From contig JAPEHQ010000008.1 in assembly GCA_027405735.1 (NCBI GenBank), positions 1,984,001 through 2,048,000 of the forward strand: a DNA stretch of 64,000 nt, written 5' to 3'. The notes beneath the pieces were generated by a model. The model worked only from the letters and a program-made list of their open reading frames with translations, did not search any database and was not told the DNA's origin. The position numbers and the translations under genes are program-made. Below, in pieces: positions 18,961 to 30,238 of this stretch; position 1 is the stretch's first letter; the number at the start of each line of letters is the position of its first letter. This DNA is from Mucor racemosus (taxonomy: Eukaryota > Mucoromycota > Mucoromycetes > Mucorales > Mucoraceae).

Positions 18961-20499
18961 AGCAGGAGCCACTAATATTGCTTGAAATTTGAAAGAGCGT
19001 CAAAATTTCTGGGTTATAAATCGGCCAATGATATCGTTCTATCAAAACTGCAGTAAAATGTAAAATAAAAGCTTTGAAAAAAGATACAGTTTAAATCCTT
19101 CTTTATTCAAAAAATAGATAGTGTGCAATAGGTCTATATTTCTACTCTATTTATATTAGTTGTGCTTTTGTTATATCTGGGAGTTGCACCGTAACTGTCA
19201 GTGATCTATCAGAATTAGGAATAACCGAATTACCAACTTAGGACTTCTGTCAAACCGTGATGTTTAACATGCGAATCAGACAATGCTGCATTCCATACAT
19301 ATATCATCATGCTACTTATTAAATGATTGAAGCATGATTCCATTGTCTTCATGCAATATCCATATGTTTATTCTTTTTGGTAAATCAATTAGTTTGTTTG
19401 TGATTTTAAAGTTTATATTGAGCTTCTTGATTTACATAATCAAGGCGGTCTTTTAATGCCCGTTTTTGGCATATTTGTTAATGATCCGCATAGAGCAATC
19501 CTTACTTTGATCTATGTGTTTCTTCTGCTTATTTTATGAATCAATTTGCTTTGTTTATGATTCGGTCTATTTTATTTATATGTTAAATTACTAATACTTT
19601 CTGTATTTACTGTTAAATTCATGTTATCTCTATTGAAATATTAGAGCATGGTTTTATGTGAGATAACATTTAATTTCTTATGTGGGGAAATAGTATCCTA
19701 GTTCAGCACAAAAACCTCGAAAAATAAATTTAATTGCTTGTTTCATAATCGACTCTCTCGGACTTTCAATGAATCGCGCGCTTTAAGCTGTTGTCTAGTT
19801 TTAAGCTATAAATGTGCAAAATACTAAAAATTAGGAAATGTTTCCAATATTTGACAAAAAACTGTATATTTACCGTCACCTGACCATTAAATGGTTTTTG
19901 TAGCTCATCCAATTCTGCTTCAATTGGCGGTTTTAAATGAAAAATTTTGCTGTCAAATTGTTTCATAACTACAGAATTTTTGTGCACCACAGCTTTACAC
20001 TTAAGTCAATTATCCATCGTAAAATCTTAATTTATCTATAACTCCATGAAAAATTCATATTTTTTGAAGATTTAAAAATCATCCAGTAGATAATGTTGCA
20101 TCAAATGTGTTTAACTATTCACTGCAGATTATTAGTCGATCAATTCATTCAATAAACAAAGCGTTCCAATTTTTTGGCATTTTTCTAGTATTTATTTGCT
20201 TACAGTTACTTAAATCTATATTTGAAACCTAAACTTTTTGAAAAATAAATTCAAAACACATTGCAGTATACACGACAGCATTGGTCATGTATAAGCACGA
20301 GGTTTAATGATTAATTTCGGTGTCCTCATTTCTGTATATACTAATTTTTACTGATTTAGAGCGCTAATTATTTTTAATTTCAAATTGTCTATTTAGCAAC
20401 AAATCCCATTTGGGAAAAGGGTTCTCCTGATTCATACAACTTTTCTAGCAAATTCATGGGATACTAAAGTTATTTTGCGCTGAATAATGCTATAGCTGT
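18961..20499. other. Gene-free AT-rich region
   Basis: I find no supported gene, RNA or complete mobile element. The open frame at 19766-19990 (minus) is short and featureless. Parts resemble the degenerate units at 18525-18960. Confidence 0.5.
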
Positions 20500-20790
20500 A
20501 ATATATTTTGAAACTTGCAGCCCATTTGGATCAATCTACATTAATTATTACAAGCATTTTTCCAGTTAGTTCCTTCAACTTTTTTAAGCAAAGAAAGACA
20601 GGTTTCTTGTCAAAAATGGTGATGTACTTCTTCAAAAACAGCTGTTAGCTAATGAAATCAAAATATGTTAATTGTATACCCACTACGTATCAAGTACAAC
20701 TTCAAAATTTAAATTTGAACTATTAATTGATTTAATAAAGATGCTCAGAATATCTGAAACAGCCCATACAAATAGATTAAGCTGGCACAA
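20500..20790 (+). repeat. Family E repeat, copy E1
   Basis: The core, AACAGCTGTTAGCTAATGAA then a TTTAATAAAGATGCTCAGAA-like stretch, recurs at about 41000-41375 (plus) and about 57130-57480 (minus). It is non-coding and boundaries are approximate. Confidence 0.65.
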
Positions 20791-21515
20791 CACTACTACG
20801 GCTGAACTATGCTTTCGATGGGCATAATGAGCTGCACAGATGGACAGAATAAAATTTTTTGTGCAGATCAGGCAGCCCAGATGAACAGAACAATGAGATC
20901 AAGGTTTTTTAGTCAATTTATTAATAAAATATATCAATCATAATATAATTAATAACGAAGATAGTTTGAATGGTTTAAGACAGATGTGAGTTACTCTGAT
21001 TCAACAGAATTGCTTTATTGACGAGATATATCAATTTAGAATTTGGGGTTTGAAAGAGTTCTGCCCATGTTCTTCTTTCGGGGACCAAATGGGAACAACG
21101 ACAACAACCTGTTTGGCAACACTAAAAGTATTTATGCCTTTGTAAATTTCTGTTTGTAACGCACAAAATATTTTTTCTTCCCTACTGTTTCCTCAACTCT
21201 TTTATTTACGTTTGAAACTACAACAAAAAGACCAATATTTTTTATAAACTGAAATCAAGAAGCAGGTACAAGTATAGGTTTTTCTTATTGTTTATTTGGG
21301 AGTGAATTATTAACTGTTAATGTCTAGGGCGCGTTATAATATCTTTTTTCGAACAAAAAAACATCCAGGACTTACTTATTTTGTTCCATTATCTACGTTA
21401 TAATCAATGCTTTTTTGGTCTACTAAAGCCGATATCTACCTGGAGAAAAACCGGTGATTATAAAAGTATGTATAATAGTATTGACTTGATTTGAATGAAT
21501 AAATAAACTCATGTT
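20791..21515. other. Gene-free region upstream of repeat A2
   Basis: The stretch contains an ACTACGGC-like word near 20787, reminiscent of the family A outer end, but no clear element and no gene. Confidence 0.4.
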
Positions 21516-22819
21516 AGTCTATTTAGTTTCTAAAAAGTATTTGTTTCTATTCAGTGGCCAACAGCTAAGAAGATAAAAACAAGATGCTGCTGTCTTGTAT
21601 ACCATTGCCAACTATCAAAGGTGCACCATAATTATTATTTATTAGCTTGTTAATTGATTTTACTAATAAATTAATTTTTATAGGCCAAGAGAAAGGCATA
21701 TTGAGCTCAAAACGCTTTAAATAATTCAATTATGCTAACTTACATGGTTTATCGTCTCTTGTTTATTCAACTGCTATATTTTATTTTAATATTTCGTTTA
21801 TACTGCTACTACGTCGACTCGTTCGTCCATTAGAGTCACCTCACTATCCTTGATTAGCGTATCTATAATAATGATCTATTCTTAGCTCATGCTATGTGAA
21901 ACTATAAAAAGGGGTTGGTTGTCTAATCTCAAATTTATCTGATTCAACTGCTGACGATGCTAAACTAGCATCAAATCAGTTGTGTTGACTCGCAATAAAG
22001 TAAGGTGTTTTATCAAGTACGATGTTGGCGCTCAATGCATTTCAGTTAAATTGAACAGATAGAGATATTATGGTTTATGCAGAGATCTATGAACACAAAA
22101 AAATGATCCAAATTGTGGTGCTTCGTCGACCTGTACGAAATGTTTTTGTGGCAATACTTGGTGGCCTAAGTGTAATTTAGGCATTTAATTGTCAAACGTA
22201 TCGAAACAAGATAAAGTTGGTTGATTGATATAACGGATAATAAATGCAATGTCATTTATTGAATGGGTGAATGTAGATGTATCGTATAAAGCAACACAGC
22301 TTACTTGTGAATGAAAGTACTAATTATTCTGATTAACATCAATAGGTTCAGAAAGCATACTTAAGTGCAATAATTGCTACTAAATCGCATAATTTGATAT
22401 ACAGAAAAACCTTGAAGTATTCATTCTTTTTTTTTTGACAACGCTACAAATCATCGTTCAATATGACTGAATATTAATGAATCAGAGAAAATACAACTGA
22501 TAAAAAAACGAATACCCAATTTACATCGAGGTCAAGATTGATAAAACGTGCATTCATTGTGTAGTGGAAATCGCAACATTTTGATGGATAGAATTTACAG
22601 GACAAAGATGTTGTGTTTGCCTCAGAATTTTTAAAAGGGTTTAAAAGAATACTTTATCAAACTTATTTAGATGTTAAATACTCATTATATGCTATTAGCG
22701 TCATCTTTTTTTTATTTAATTGCTGTATTATTAAAAATCAAGCTTTTCATAGCTTATAATAACAATGACAACGGGGTGTTTCTAATTTTAGATTGACATT
22801 ATCATAAGGTGGGCTGATG

Positions 22820-23045
22820 GTATGTTTGATGATATTACTGTAGATGGAACCAGTTAATTTGATTTATCTGATTTGAATGCAGCATATACCCAGGAACTAT
22901 TTGTAAGTACTTAAGTTCGTTCTGGTAAAGGATTAAATAAATTGGCTTCAGACAAAGAGGGTAAAAGATGGCAATAGGGTCCAGTGATGGCCATGTTTAT
23001 GTTTATTATGTTTATGTTTATGTTTATGTTTATGATATTCGAGAG
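22820..23045 (+). pseudogene. Decayed dynein intermediate chain WD40 fragment (longer version)
   Basis: Reading through stops gives ITVDGTS*FDLSDLNA, then FVST*VRSGKGLNKLA, DKEGK, and after a frameshift AIGSSDGHVYVY...DIRE. The order (SVDGTG-FDLWDLN, then VST-V-SGKALNKLAWDKEG-R, then AIGSSDGHVYVYDIGE) is that of the penultimate and last WD repeats of dynein intermediate chain. The fragment contains at least two stops, one frameshift and an expanded GTTTAT repeat, so it is non-functional. It extends further upstream than the fragment in A1. Confidence 0.65.
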
Positions 23046-24557
23046 GTAACACTAAAATTCAATGTAAATCACCTCTAGCGCATTAATTATCAAGTAAGAC
23101 TATATTATTATCAAATAAACTACCACGCAATATTAACATGTATAAAGGTTTACAGTAATAAGCTTGAATGAAGTGGGTACAGCATCATTAATTCTTGAAA
23201 AAGTTCTCAAGTATTATAAAACCTCTTATTTTTAAGACTTACAAGGCTTATAAGCGGAATATTAATTTAGAAAATTATTTTTGTCCAGATCATCAATTTT
23301 GACATTTTTTAATTTTTTTTTTCTGTTTTTGCAAATCTAGAGTTAATTATACTACCAATTATAAAAACAAAAAATATACACATATACAGAATTTAGCGCT
23401 CTATTTGCTCCATAAAAAATAACAAACATTTTTATTGCAAAATATCACATGAAAATCCTTTAATCAAAAAACCGTTTTTGGGCCAAAAGTGCAAATTTTC
23501 ATTACTTAACATTTAATATTAAGCTTTTATAAAATGTGTATTAGTCATGGCTACAATTTTCTCTCACAATGTAGTATATTTAAACGTTGATTTTGGTATC
23601 AAAATTTGATTTTTCTGTTTTTTGAACAAAATCATGAGTGTTGGTAAGGATCAAATGAGTCCCAAAAATGTCCGCTACAAAGTCTGAATTTTCAGACTGT
23701 ATGTGGTTAAATATAAAAAAAGGTAAAAAAAAGAAACGCTTTTTTATTTAAAACTTGGATATACCATAGTATAAGAGACTTAGCCGTTCAATCTTGCTAT
23801 GCTCAATTACGGCATCGCTCTACGGGCGCGCTTTTCCAATTTTTTAGTGAATGTATATGACAGACGGGTTTTCTAGTAGAAAATGTTATGTTTCTATTAT
23901 AGTAGCAAATATTGCTTATTTTGTTTAATTTATAGTTCAGGCGCTGTAATGCTGCTTTTACATTGGCGGTAATGCTGCTTTTACATTGGCTGAAATGTGC
24001 AATTTAGCAGGGTTTTAAATGCACTAAATAATGTAAAACCTTGAAAATCCTTTTCTACGTGTGTTGTTTCTCTCTTTTTGTTTTCATATTCCAAGGCTAT
24101 ATTCACCGTTTGATAAGGCGCATCAGACTATCAAGCTGGTGTTCTTTTCTTTTATCTGAATACGCATTCTAACAGAAGGGACTAATATTTTTAATGTAGG
24201 TAGCAGTCTATATTGGAGATGGATATTTTCATTTAACTGCATTCTAAGCTCAAATATCATTATTTACTACTGTGCTGCTGGACATATTTCTTGATTACCA
24301 GATCAAATCAAAGGCAATAATATGTGCAGTGGAATTACATACTAAAAACGCTTGATAAAATAAAACAACCTAAATTTCAAGTGTCGCTCATAAAATATGA
24401 TGCCACTTGAAATGTGAACAACGATAATAAACAAACGCTTCAATTGAACACAATAACAAACGCATGCTAAAAATATGAAATACCTTTTTTGAACCATACA
24501 TGTCGTGTAGATGATAGCACCCTTGATCACGGCGCAATCAATTACACAAATGACATA

Positions 24558-26202
24558 CAGTGATCCCCAAAACTGTCCCAATGTTTCCTAGTTTTGAGTT
24601 TAGTATGATTTTCAGGTACAACAAATATATTTAAAGTACGACATATTTTATATATTTCGGAAGATCAATTAATTTCCTTTTATATTAAACTAAAAAAATC
24701 TCGAATTTCATTGGTCCGCTATATTTATACCCTGTCTGGGACAGCATATGCATTGGGACAGTTTTGAGAGCTTACGCGGGAAAAAATATAATCCTATTTA
24801 ATAGTCCGTCCAAAGGCCGTTTCTTTCCAAATATACTTTCACACAATTGGGCATGCTATCAAAAACTTTTTGGCACTCCTCCTGTTTAATGGTGTTGTAC
24901 CAAACCTCAGTTACACGCTCCGAAAGATCAAGGATTCATTTGGGCGCTGTTTTGTACTCATTAAGCCTCCTCTTTAATAAGATCCACATATTTTCGATCG
25001 GATTCAAGTCAGGAGATAGCGGAGACCAATTTATTACTTCATAGTCTTGATCCAATAGATATTCCTTGACTAAATTTGACGTATGCTTTGGAGCATTGTC
25101 ATGCTGGAAAATGATCTGATCACGACGAAGGCCTAATTTATCCAAAGTAAAATTGAAAGTCCGCTCCAAATCGTCTTCAAAGATTTGTTTATACAAATGT
25201 CGATCCACAGTACCCTCAATTCTGCATATCTATCGAACTCCGGCATACGTAATGGCCCTCCAAAACATGACACTCCCACCGCCATCTATAACGGTCATCT
25301 TCACATAATTAGATTTCAAGCTCTCACCGTCTCAAATCCAAAGCCAGCTTCTTCCATTTAAGTTAAATCTATTAATGTTGGCCTCATCTGATCAAATAAC
25401 CCTTTTCCGTTCGTCGGAAGTCCAATCCTTGCGAAGATGACACCATTCTAAACGCCTTTTAATATTAGCCGGAGACAGCATAGGTTTTTTAGGCTTGATA
25501 ATTGCTCCTATGCTCCCCCTACGGAGCGATTTCGGACAGTTTCCGGGCTTTTATTAACTCCGAAATTACTCTCAAGTAGTTTAAAATGTTACTTGAATTT
25601 TTGACTGCTTTTTTTGTTGCTTGGCGAACACAAAACCTTTCATCAGATTCAAACAGCAATTTAAGTCGACCCCTTTTAGACACACCCAAACTTGTGCAAC
25701 ACCGTTTTTTAATTTTTTCCACAACAGGCTTACCTACATGCAATATTTCCGCAACTTGGCGCACTGATTTACCGGTGTTTAAAAGACTAATGGCATCATT
25801 CTCCTTATTCTCCTGAAGTTTTTTCATATTAATTTTCAATAGGCCAAAGCACCAGAATCTGTATATGAAATATGCATCTTTTTTATTTTCTTTACCCCAT
25901 TAGGTGTTTATTTACTGATTTCCAAGCGCTCAAGATACTAGTGCAAATTATGGTTCTACAATCATCGATTATCTAAAAATCAAAAATGGCTCTCAAAACT
26001 GTCCCAATGCATATACTGTCCCAAATTGGGTATAAATTCAATTGACCAATAAAATTCGAGATTTTTTTAATTTAATATAAAAGGAAATTAATTGATCTTC
26101 CGAAATATATAAAATATGTCGTACTTTAAATATATTTGTTGTACCTGAAAATCATACTAAACTTAAAACTAAGAAACATTGGGACAGTTTTGGGGGTCAC
26201 TG
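24558..26202 (-). mobile_element. Tc1/mariner-type transposon, degenerate
   Basis: The 1645-bp element is flanked by TA (24556-24557, 26203-26204). Its terminal inverted repeats are 213 bp each (24558-24770, 25990-26202), beginning CAGTGATCCCCAAAACTGTC. Each repeat carries the AAAACTGTCCCAATG word at its outer end and again, inverted, at its inner end, probably paired transposase-binding sites. The transposase gene on the minus strand is broken. The element sits inside the 728-bp TIR element, which sits inside repeat A2. Confidence 0.93.
24936..25839 (-). pseudogene. Broken Tc1-type DDE transposase
   Basis: The N-terminal part (25839 to 25519) has a helix-turn-helix region (LNTGKSVRQVAEILHV). 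The C-terminal part (25208 to 24936) has the catalytic-region motifs FQHDNAPKHTS and WSPLSPDLNPIENMW. Between them, DEANINRFNLNGRSWLW and DGGGSVMFWRAITYAG are readable but interrupted by in-frame stops (for example TGA before SDEAN and TAG after YAGVR). The family cuts and pastes DNA at TA sites. This copy cannot make a full-length enzyme. Confidence 0.92.
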
Positions 26203-26966
26203 TATATATCAAAACAGGATTCTATCCAAATCAATAATGATAATAAACAAAGATATCAATTTAGTCAACTACTCATCTATATCGTAGTTGCACTATCAAT
26301 ATAAATAAGATTCAAGCATATAAAAACTACCCCTTAAAAAATCAAGGTTACATAAAATAGATATAACAGAAATAAACAAAAACAACCATTTCCCAAAAGG
26401 TCGATATTGTCACACTTGACATACAATCCCTTATGGTCAATGCTCTATACAATTTACCCCTTAAAATATCAAATCAATAACAATGTACTTAAAACTGGAA
26501 GATTACTAAATATACATCCAGTCAAGTCTGATGGTATCCAAGTTCTCCAAATCACTATAAATACCCTCATACTTTTCAATTATTTTAACTCTTCAGAAAT
26601 CTTTTGTAATAAAAACTTTAGCTGATTATAATTGTATTTCTACTGCTTTTATTTTTATATTTTTTTTATTTTAGTAAATTAACATCGTAATTTACTGCAA
26701 TATGTATATCTACTCAATGAAAAGCTAGAATTGGCTACAAACCCATGGAATGTCCCAGAAAAGTGATAAAATTTTAAATGATATAGAAACAAAAAAAAAA
26801 GAATAATCAAATGTTTGTCTAATAACCATAGTTTTGATCGTAGCTACTCTGCTTGAAAACAAATATTTTTACAACTGACAATCGTAAACTAAAATAGTAT
26901 GTCTAAAGGTTAATTTGTTTAAATTTTATGTGTGATAAAGTAACATATATAATCTTAGATTTGGCT

Positions 26967-27189
26967 TGTTATGTCAATACTCATCCTAGGTCTCGCATCC
27001 AAGGTCACAGTCAATAATTAGTGTTACAGTAAATCAATGCGGATCATTGACTTACATCATATTCTTAGATAATAGTAAAATCCTGGTAATAGTTATAATT
27101 AATGTATATAAATACATCCAAAGGATGTATTGTTAATAAGAGGGTAATATTCTGGCAAGATTATTTATACAGACTCTTTTGACATTTCA
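26967..27189 (+). mobile_element. Solo LTR (family D) with 5-bp target duplication
   Basis: The 223-bp segment begins TGTTATGTCAATAC and ends TTTGACATTTCA, flanked by TGGCT on both sides (26962-26966, 27190-27194). TG...CA ends and a 5-bp duplication are the signature of LTR retrotransposon integration followed by LTR-LTR recombination. It contains TATAAATACATCC near an inverted GGATGTAT, a possible promoter and hairpin. A1 and A4 have no insertion at this position. Confidence 0.8.
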
Positions 27190-27726
27190 TGGCTTACTAC
27201 ATATAGATTTAAGCAGTAATTGTTATTTGAGTTTATGCTCGAGCAAAAAGCATTGTTGCTGTAAACATTATAGCTATAAACATATTTACAAACGATGATA
27301 ATCGTAAATATATTGGCTCTTGCATGTATTGCTTTATTACATCAACAACGTATTGAATTGTATTGTTTATAATCTATATTAATAAAAATAAATGTAATTT
27401 AAAACCCCATTCCAGTAAAAAAATGCAATGGAATTTTGAGAACTGCACGATGCTCATGTACAAACTAATTTGCGATCAGCTCATTATACTCATGGTCAGA
27501 TTTTATTATTATGCATACGTGGGATTAATGTTATGCACACGGACAGAATATATAATTTTGCACATACAGGGTTAACGTTGTGCTTGTGTGAAGTTTCTGT
27601 TGTTGTGCCCATGTGCATACTGTTATTTTTTTAACCATATTCAGTGGGCACAACAGGTCAGACTATAGTGTGCAGCCCATCTGGACGCAACAAAACCGTC
27701 TTGTGCAGCACAGGTCGGCCATAGTG

Positions 27727-28369
27727 AAGGGCAACTTCTTGAACTCCAAACTAAACCAAACAAATTTCACACTTGATTAAATTTTCAGTAAGATTTCTTA
27801 TAATATATTGTAACATTACAATTGTTCGTAAGAAAAAATAATCAACCGATTCACGTTTTTTTGGAAACTTTGAATATTTTATATTATTTTACCGTCAAAA
27901 TCAAAGCTAAAATAATCAAGAAATAGAAAGTAGTAAAAAATAGCCAAACATTTAGTAAGCATTATGTATCAAGAAGAAAAATGTTTCAAAATGGTTTACC
28001 AGCTTTCCAGCTGCTATATATAAACATCCTGTAAATAAAATGTGCATACAGTAACAAAAATATATAAACTATAAACTGCCATCATGCAATGTTAAAACCA
28101 CCGGATGTCGTTAAAAATGCACAATTAAACAATATATAATATCTCGTGTATTATATATATATAATACATTTTAATCTTTTTAAATATATAAGCTAAACAA
28201 TCACACTCGTTAATCTACTATATATAATTAGTCAATAAAAAAATATAAAGCTGCACCTTTTTTGTTTCGTTAAGAGTTCTATAGTTTACGGCTTATTCGA
28301 CTTGCTGTCGTACTTTCGGAAGAAACACTCCATAAATTAAAAAATCAATTTTCATAGTTTTCAATCTTC
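27727..28369. other. Gene-free AT-rich spacer
   Basis: This is AT-rich sequence between repeats A2 and C3, including short TATATA runs. No gene or complete element is seen. Confidence 0.5.
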
Positions 28370-29560
28370 ATAATCAGAACGTGCCCTCTTTTCTATAAGT
28401 ACCCTCTTATACGAATCGAATCACTTTTGAGGGTACATCTTAGAAACTACTCAATAGATATAAACTATTCGGATTACATTACTTAGTCCTAAGTTTATTT
28501 TGTACCTCGCTAAGGACTCAAAAAACAACAGATGATGTTCATAGTATATATAGTTTTTTCCCTAAAAACTGACACTCGTTTTTCATCGCTGCACTACTTT
28601 TTTTTTCACTAAATAGCACCAGGAAAAAATTATATGCCAATGTACCTGAAATACTCAACTTTAATCCAAAAATAAATATCCGAAAATATCTAATTTTTTT
28701 CAGTTGGTATTAGTTTTTCAATGCTAATGTTTCAGGTTTTTATATGTATTTCAGTGCTAAAAAGTCAAAAACTTCGGTGCTCCATATCTCTAAAAAAAAA
28801 AAAATTAAGCTATATGAATGCTTTTTGATAATAAAGCTTACTTGTTTTAAAGTAATCTATAATATATTTCAGTATGAAAAAAATCTGAGCAATTTTATTT
28901 TTTTTCATCTTTTTGACATTTTTGCAGTAGATTTCAAAATATTCGTTAAATTGAGCAACGCTTTTTTTGCATTCATTTCATTAAACTCATTGCGCTCTCT
29001 TAGACCCAATTTAATTTTATTCAAAATATTGATTTTTCGTGGAGATATCCTGAAAAATGTGTACAAAGAGATACCCTCGTTTCTAGCCTCAATCTTTCAC
29101 TTGTAAACCCTCATCCCAAATTCTGGCTTTTAAAAAAATTGGATAAAAATCTCGCTTTCTCCACAAAAAATGCAGCTAGGAGATTCAATAATAGCTCGAT
29201 CAATAGATAATATGCCTGTAAATTTTCTCCGTTACTTCTATTTAAAACATGCTTATAAAACATGATGTGGATTTTCGAAAAACCTCCAAAACTTCAATCG
29301 TATTTTACGCAAGATTTAATGTGCAACATCTGTTTAAATGTTGTTTCAATGGGTGCAGGATTTAAAATGGCACAAAAACTATTTAATGCGCTAAGTTTAC
29401 TTACTTTGCAGTTTATGAGCTATTAAACGATTCTGTTTTTTTTTGAATCATTTTCTGATCGATTTCATAATAAATCGATTTTAGAACTCAGTTAACATAG
29501 ACTTTAAGCTGTAATGTGAACTATTATTTTGATTATCTTGACGAAAAATCAATAATCGAA
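28370..29560 (+). repeat. Family C repeat, copy C3
   Basis: The copy starts near GTGCCCTCTTTTCTATAAGT, a prefix also found in C5, and runs through the common landmarks (CACCAGGAAAAAATTATATG, GGAGATATCCTGAAAAATG). The longest open frame, 28744-29106, parallels the open frames in other copies. No domain is recognisable. Confidence 0.75.
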
Positions 29561-30238
29561 GAAATGTCGAATAACAAATCTCTTATATTTCCATCAGCGG
29601 GGACAGTGAACAAAGGGAAGACGAGCAGGAACAAGTGGTGACAATGATAATCATCAAACAAATTTACTCTGACATTTGCATTTCAGCCATCCAGAAATGT
29701 TCAAGATTAAAACATCTTGCACTTTTTGGTGGCAGCTATTGCGATTCTTCAGTCAGAAAAGTATTTCAGAATTTAGAAACTGCGTAAATGTGTTACAAAG
29801 TCTATAGATGAGCGGGTTCAATTGTAGTGCATATTGTGTAACATATGTTGGCATTTCATATTACAGTCTCTCGAAAAAAAGTTGATTATTGCCTTCCGCT
29901 GTAAGTAAAAAGATACAGGAAGCTAAATAGTATATGTAAAATTTAATTAAGCGAACGTATTCTTGATATTTCTTTACTTTCATTGCATAAATTTAAATAA
30001 ATCATATACCATTTTATTTTATTTCTTTTGACAGTTTTCCATTAACAATCATTCGACATATAGCTGATTAAAGTATTATACATTAAATTTATTGATAAAA
30101 GAAGTTCCAGTGATTACCTTAGGTCAGGCAATTATAAACAAAAAAGAAAAATATAAAATACCAAGCCGCAAAAAACGATCAGCAGGAGAACACAAAACAA
30201 TGTACAACAATAACAAAAGATCCTTGAATAAAAATATA
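29561..30238. other. Gene-free spacer before the His/Gln-rich gene
   Basis: No gene or recognised repeat is supported. The last few hundred bases probably include the 3' untranslated region of the minus-strand gene ending at 30239. Confidence 0.5.

Larger units (their letters stand above)
24325..26699. mobile_element. Non-autonomous TIR element (728 bp) split by a Tc1/mariner insertion
   Basis: The ends are TGCAGTGGAATTAC and, inverted, TGCAGTAAATTAC, flanked by the direct duplication ATATG (24320-24324 and 26700-26704). A1 (near 1560) and A4 (near 44150) have the same flanks without this segment, so the boundaries are supported by empty sites. Removing the internal Tc1 element and its TA duplication leaves about 728 bp with no coding capacity. 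The superfamily is not determined. Confidence 0.7.
21516..27726 (+). repeat. Family A repeat, copy A2, with nested insertions
   Basis: Similarity to A1 starts at AGTCTATTTAGTTTCTAAAA and ends at the shared outer end CACAGGTCGGCCATAGTG. About 21700-22800 is not present in A1. Relative to A1 and A4, this copy carries a 2.4-kb nested insertion (24325-26699) and a solo LTR (26967-27189). After subtracting these, the distance from the dynein-like exon to the outer end is close to that in A1. No transposase belonging to the family itself is visible. Confidence 0.8.
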
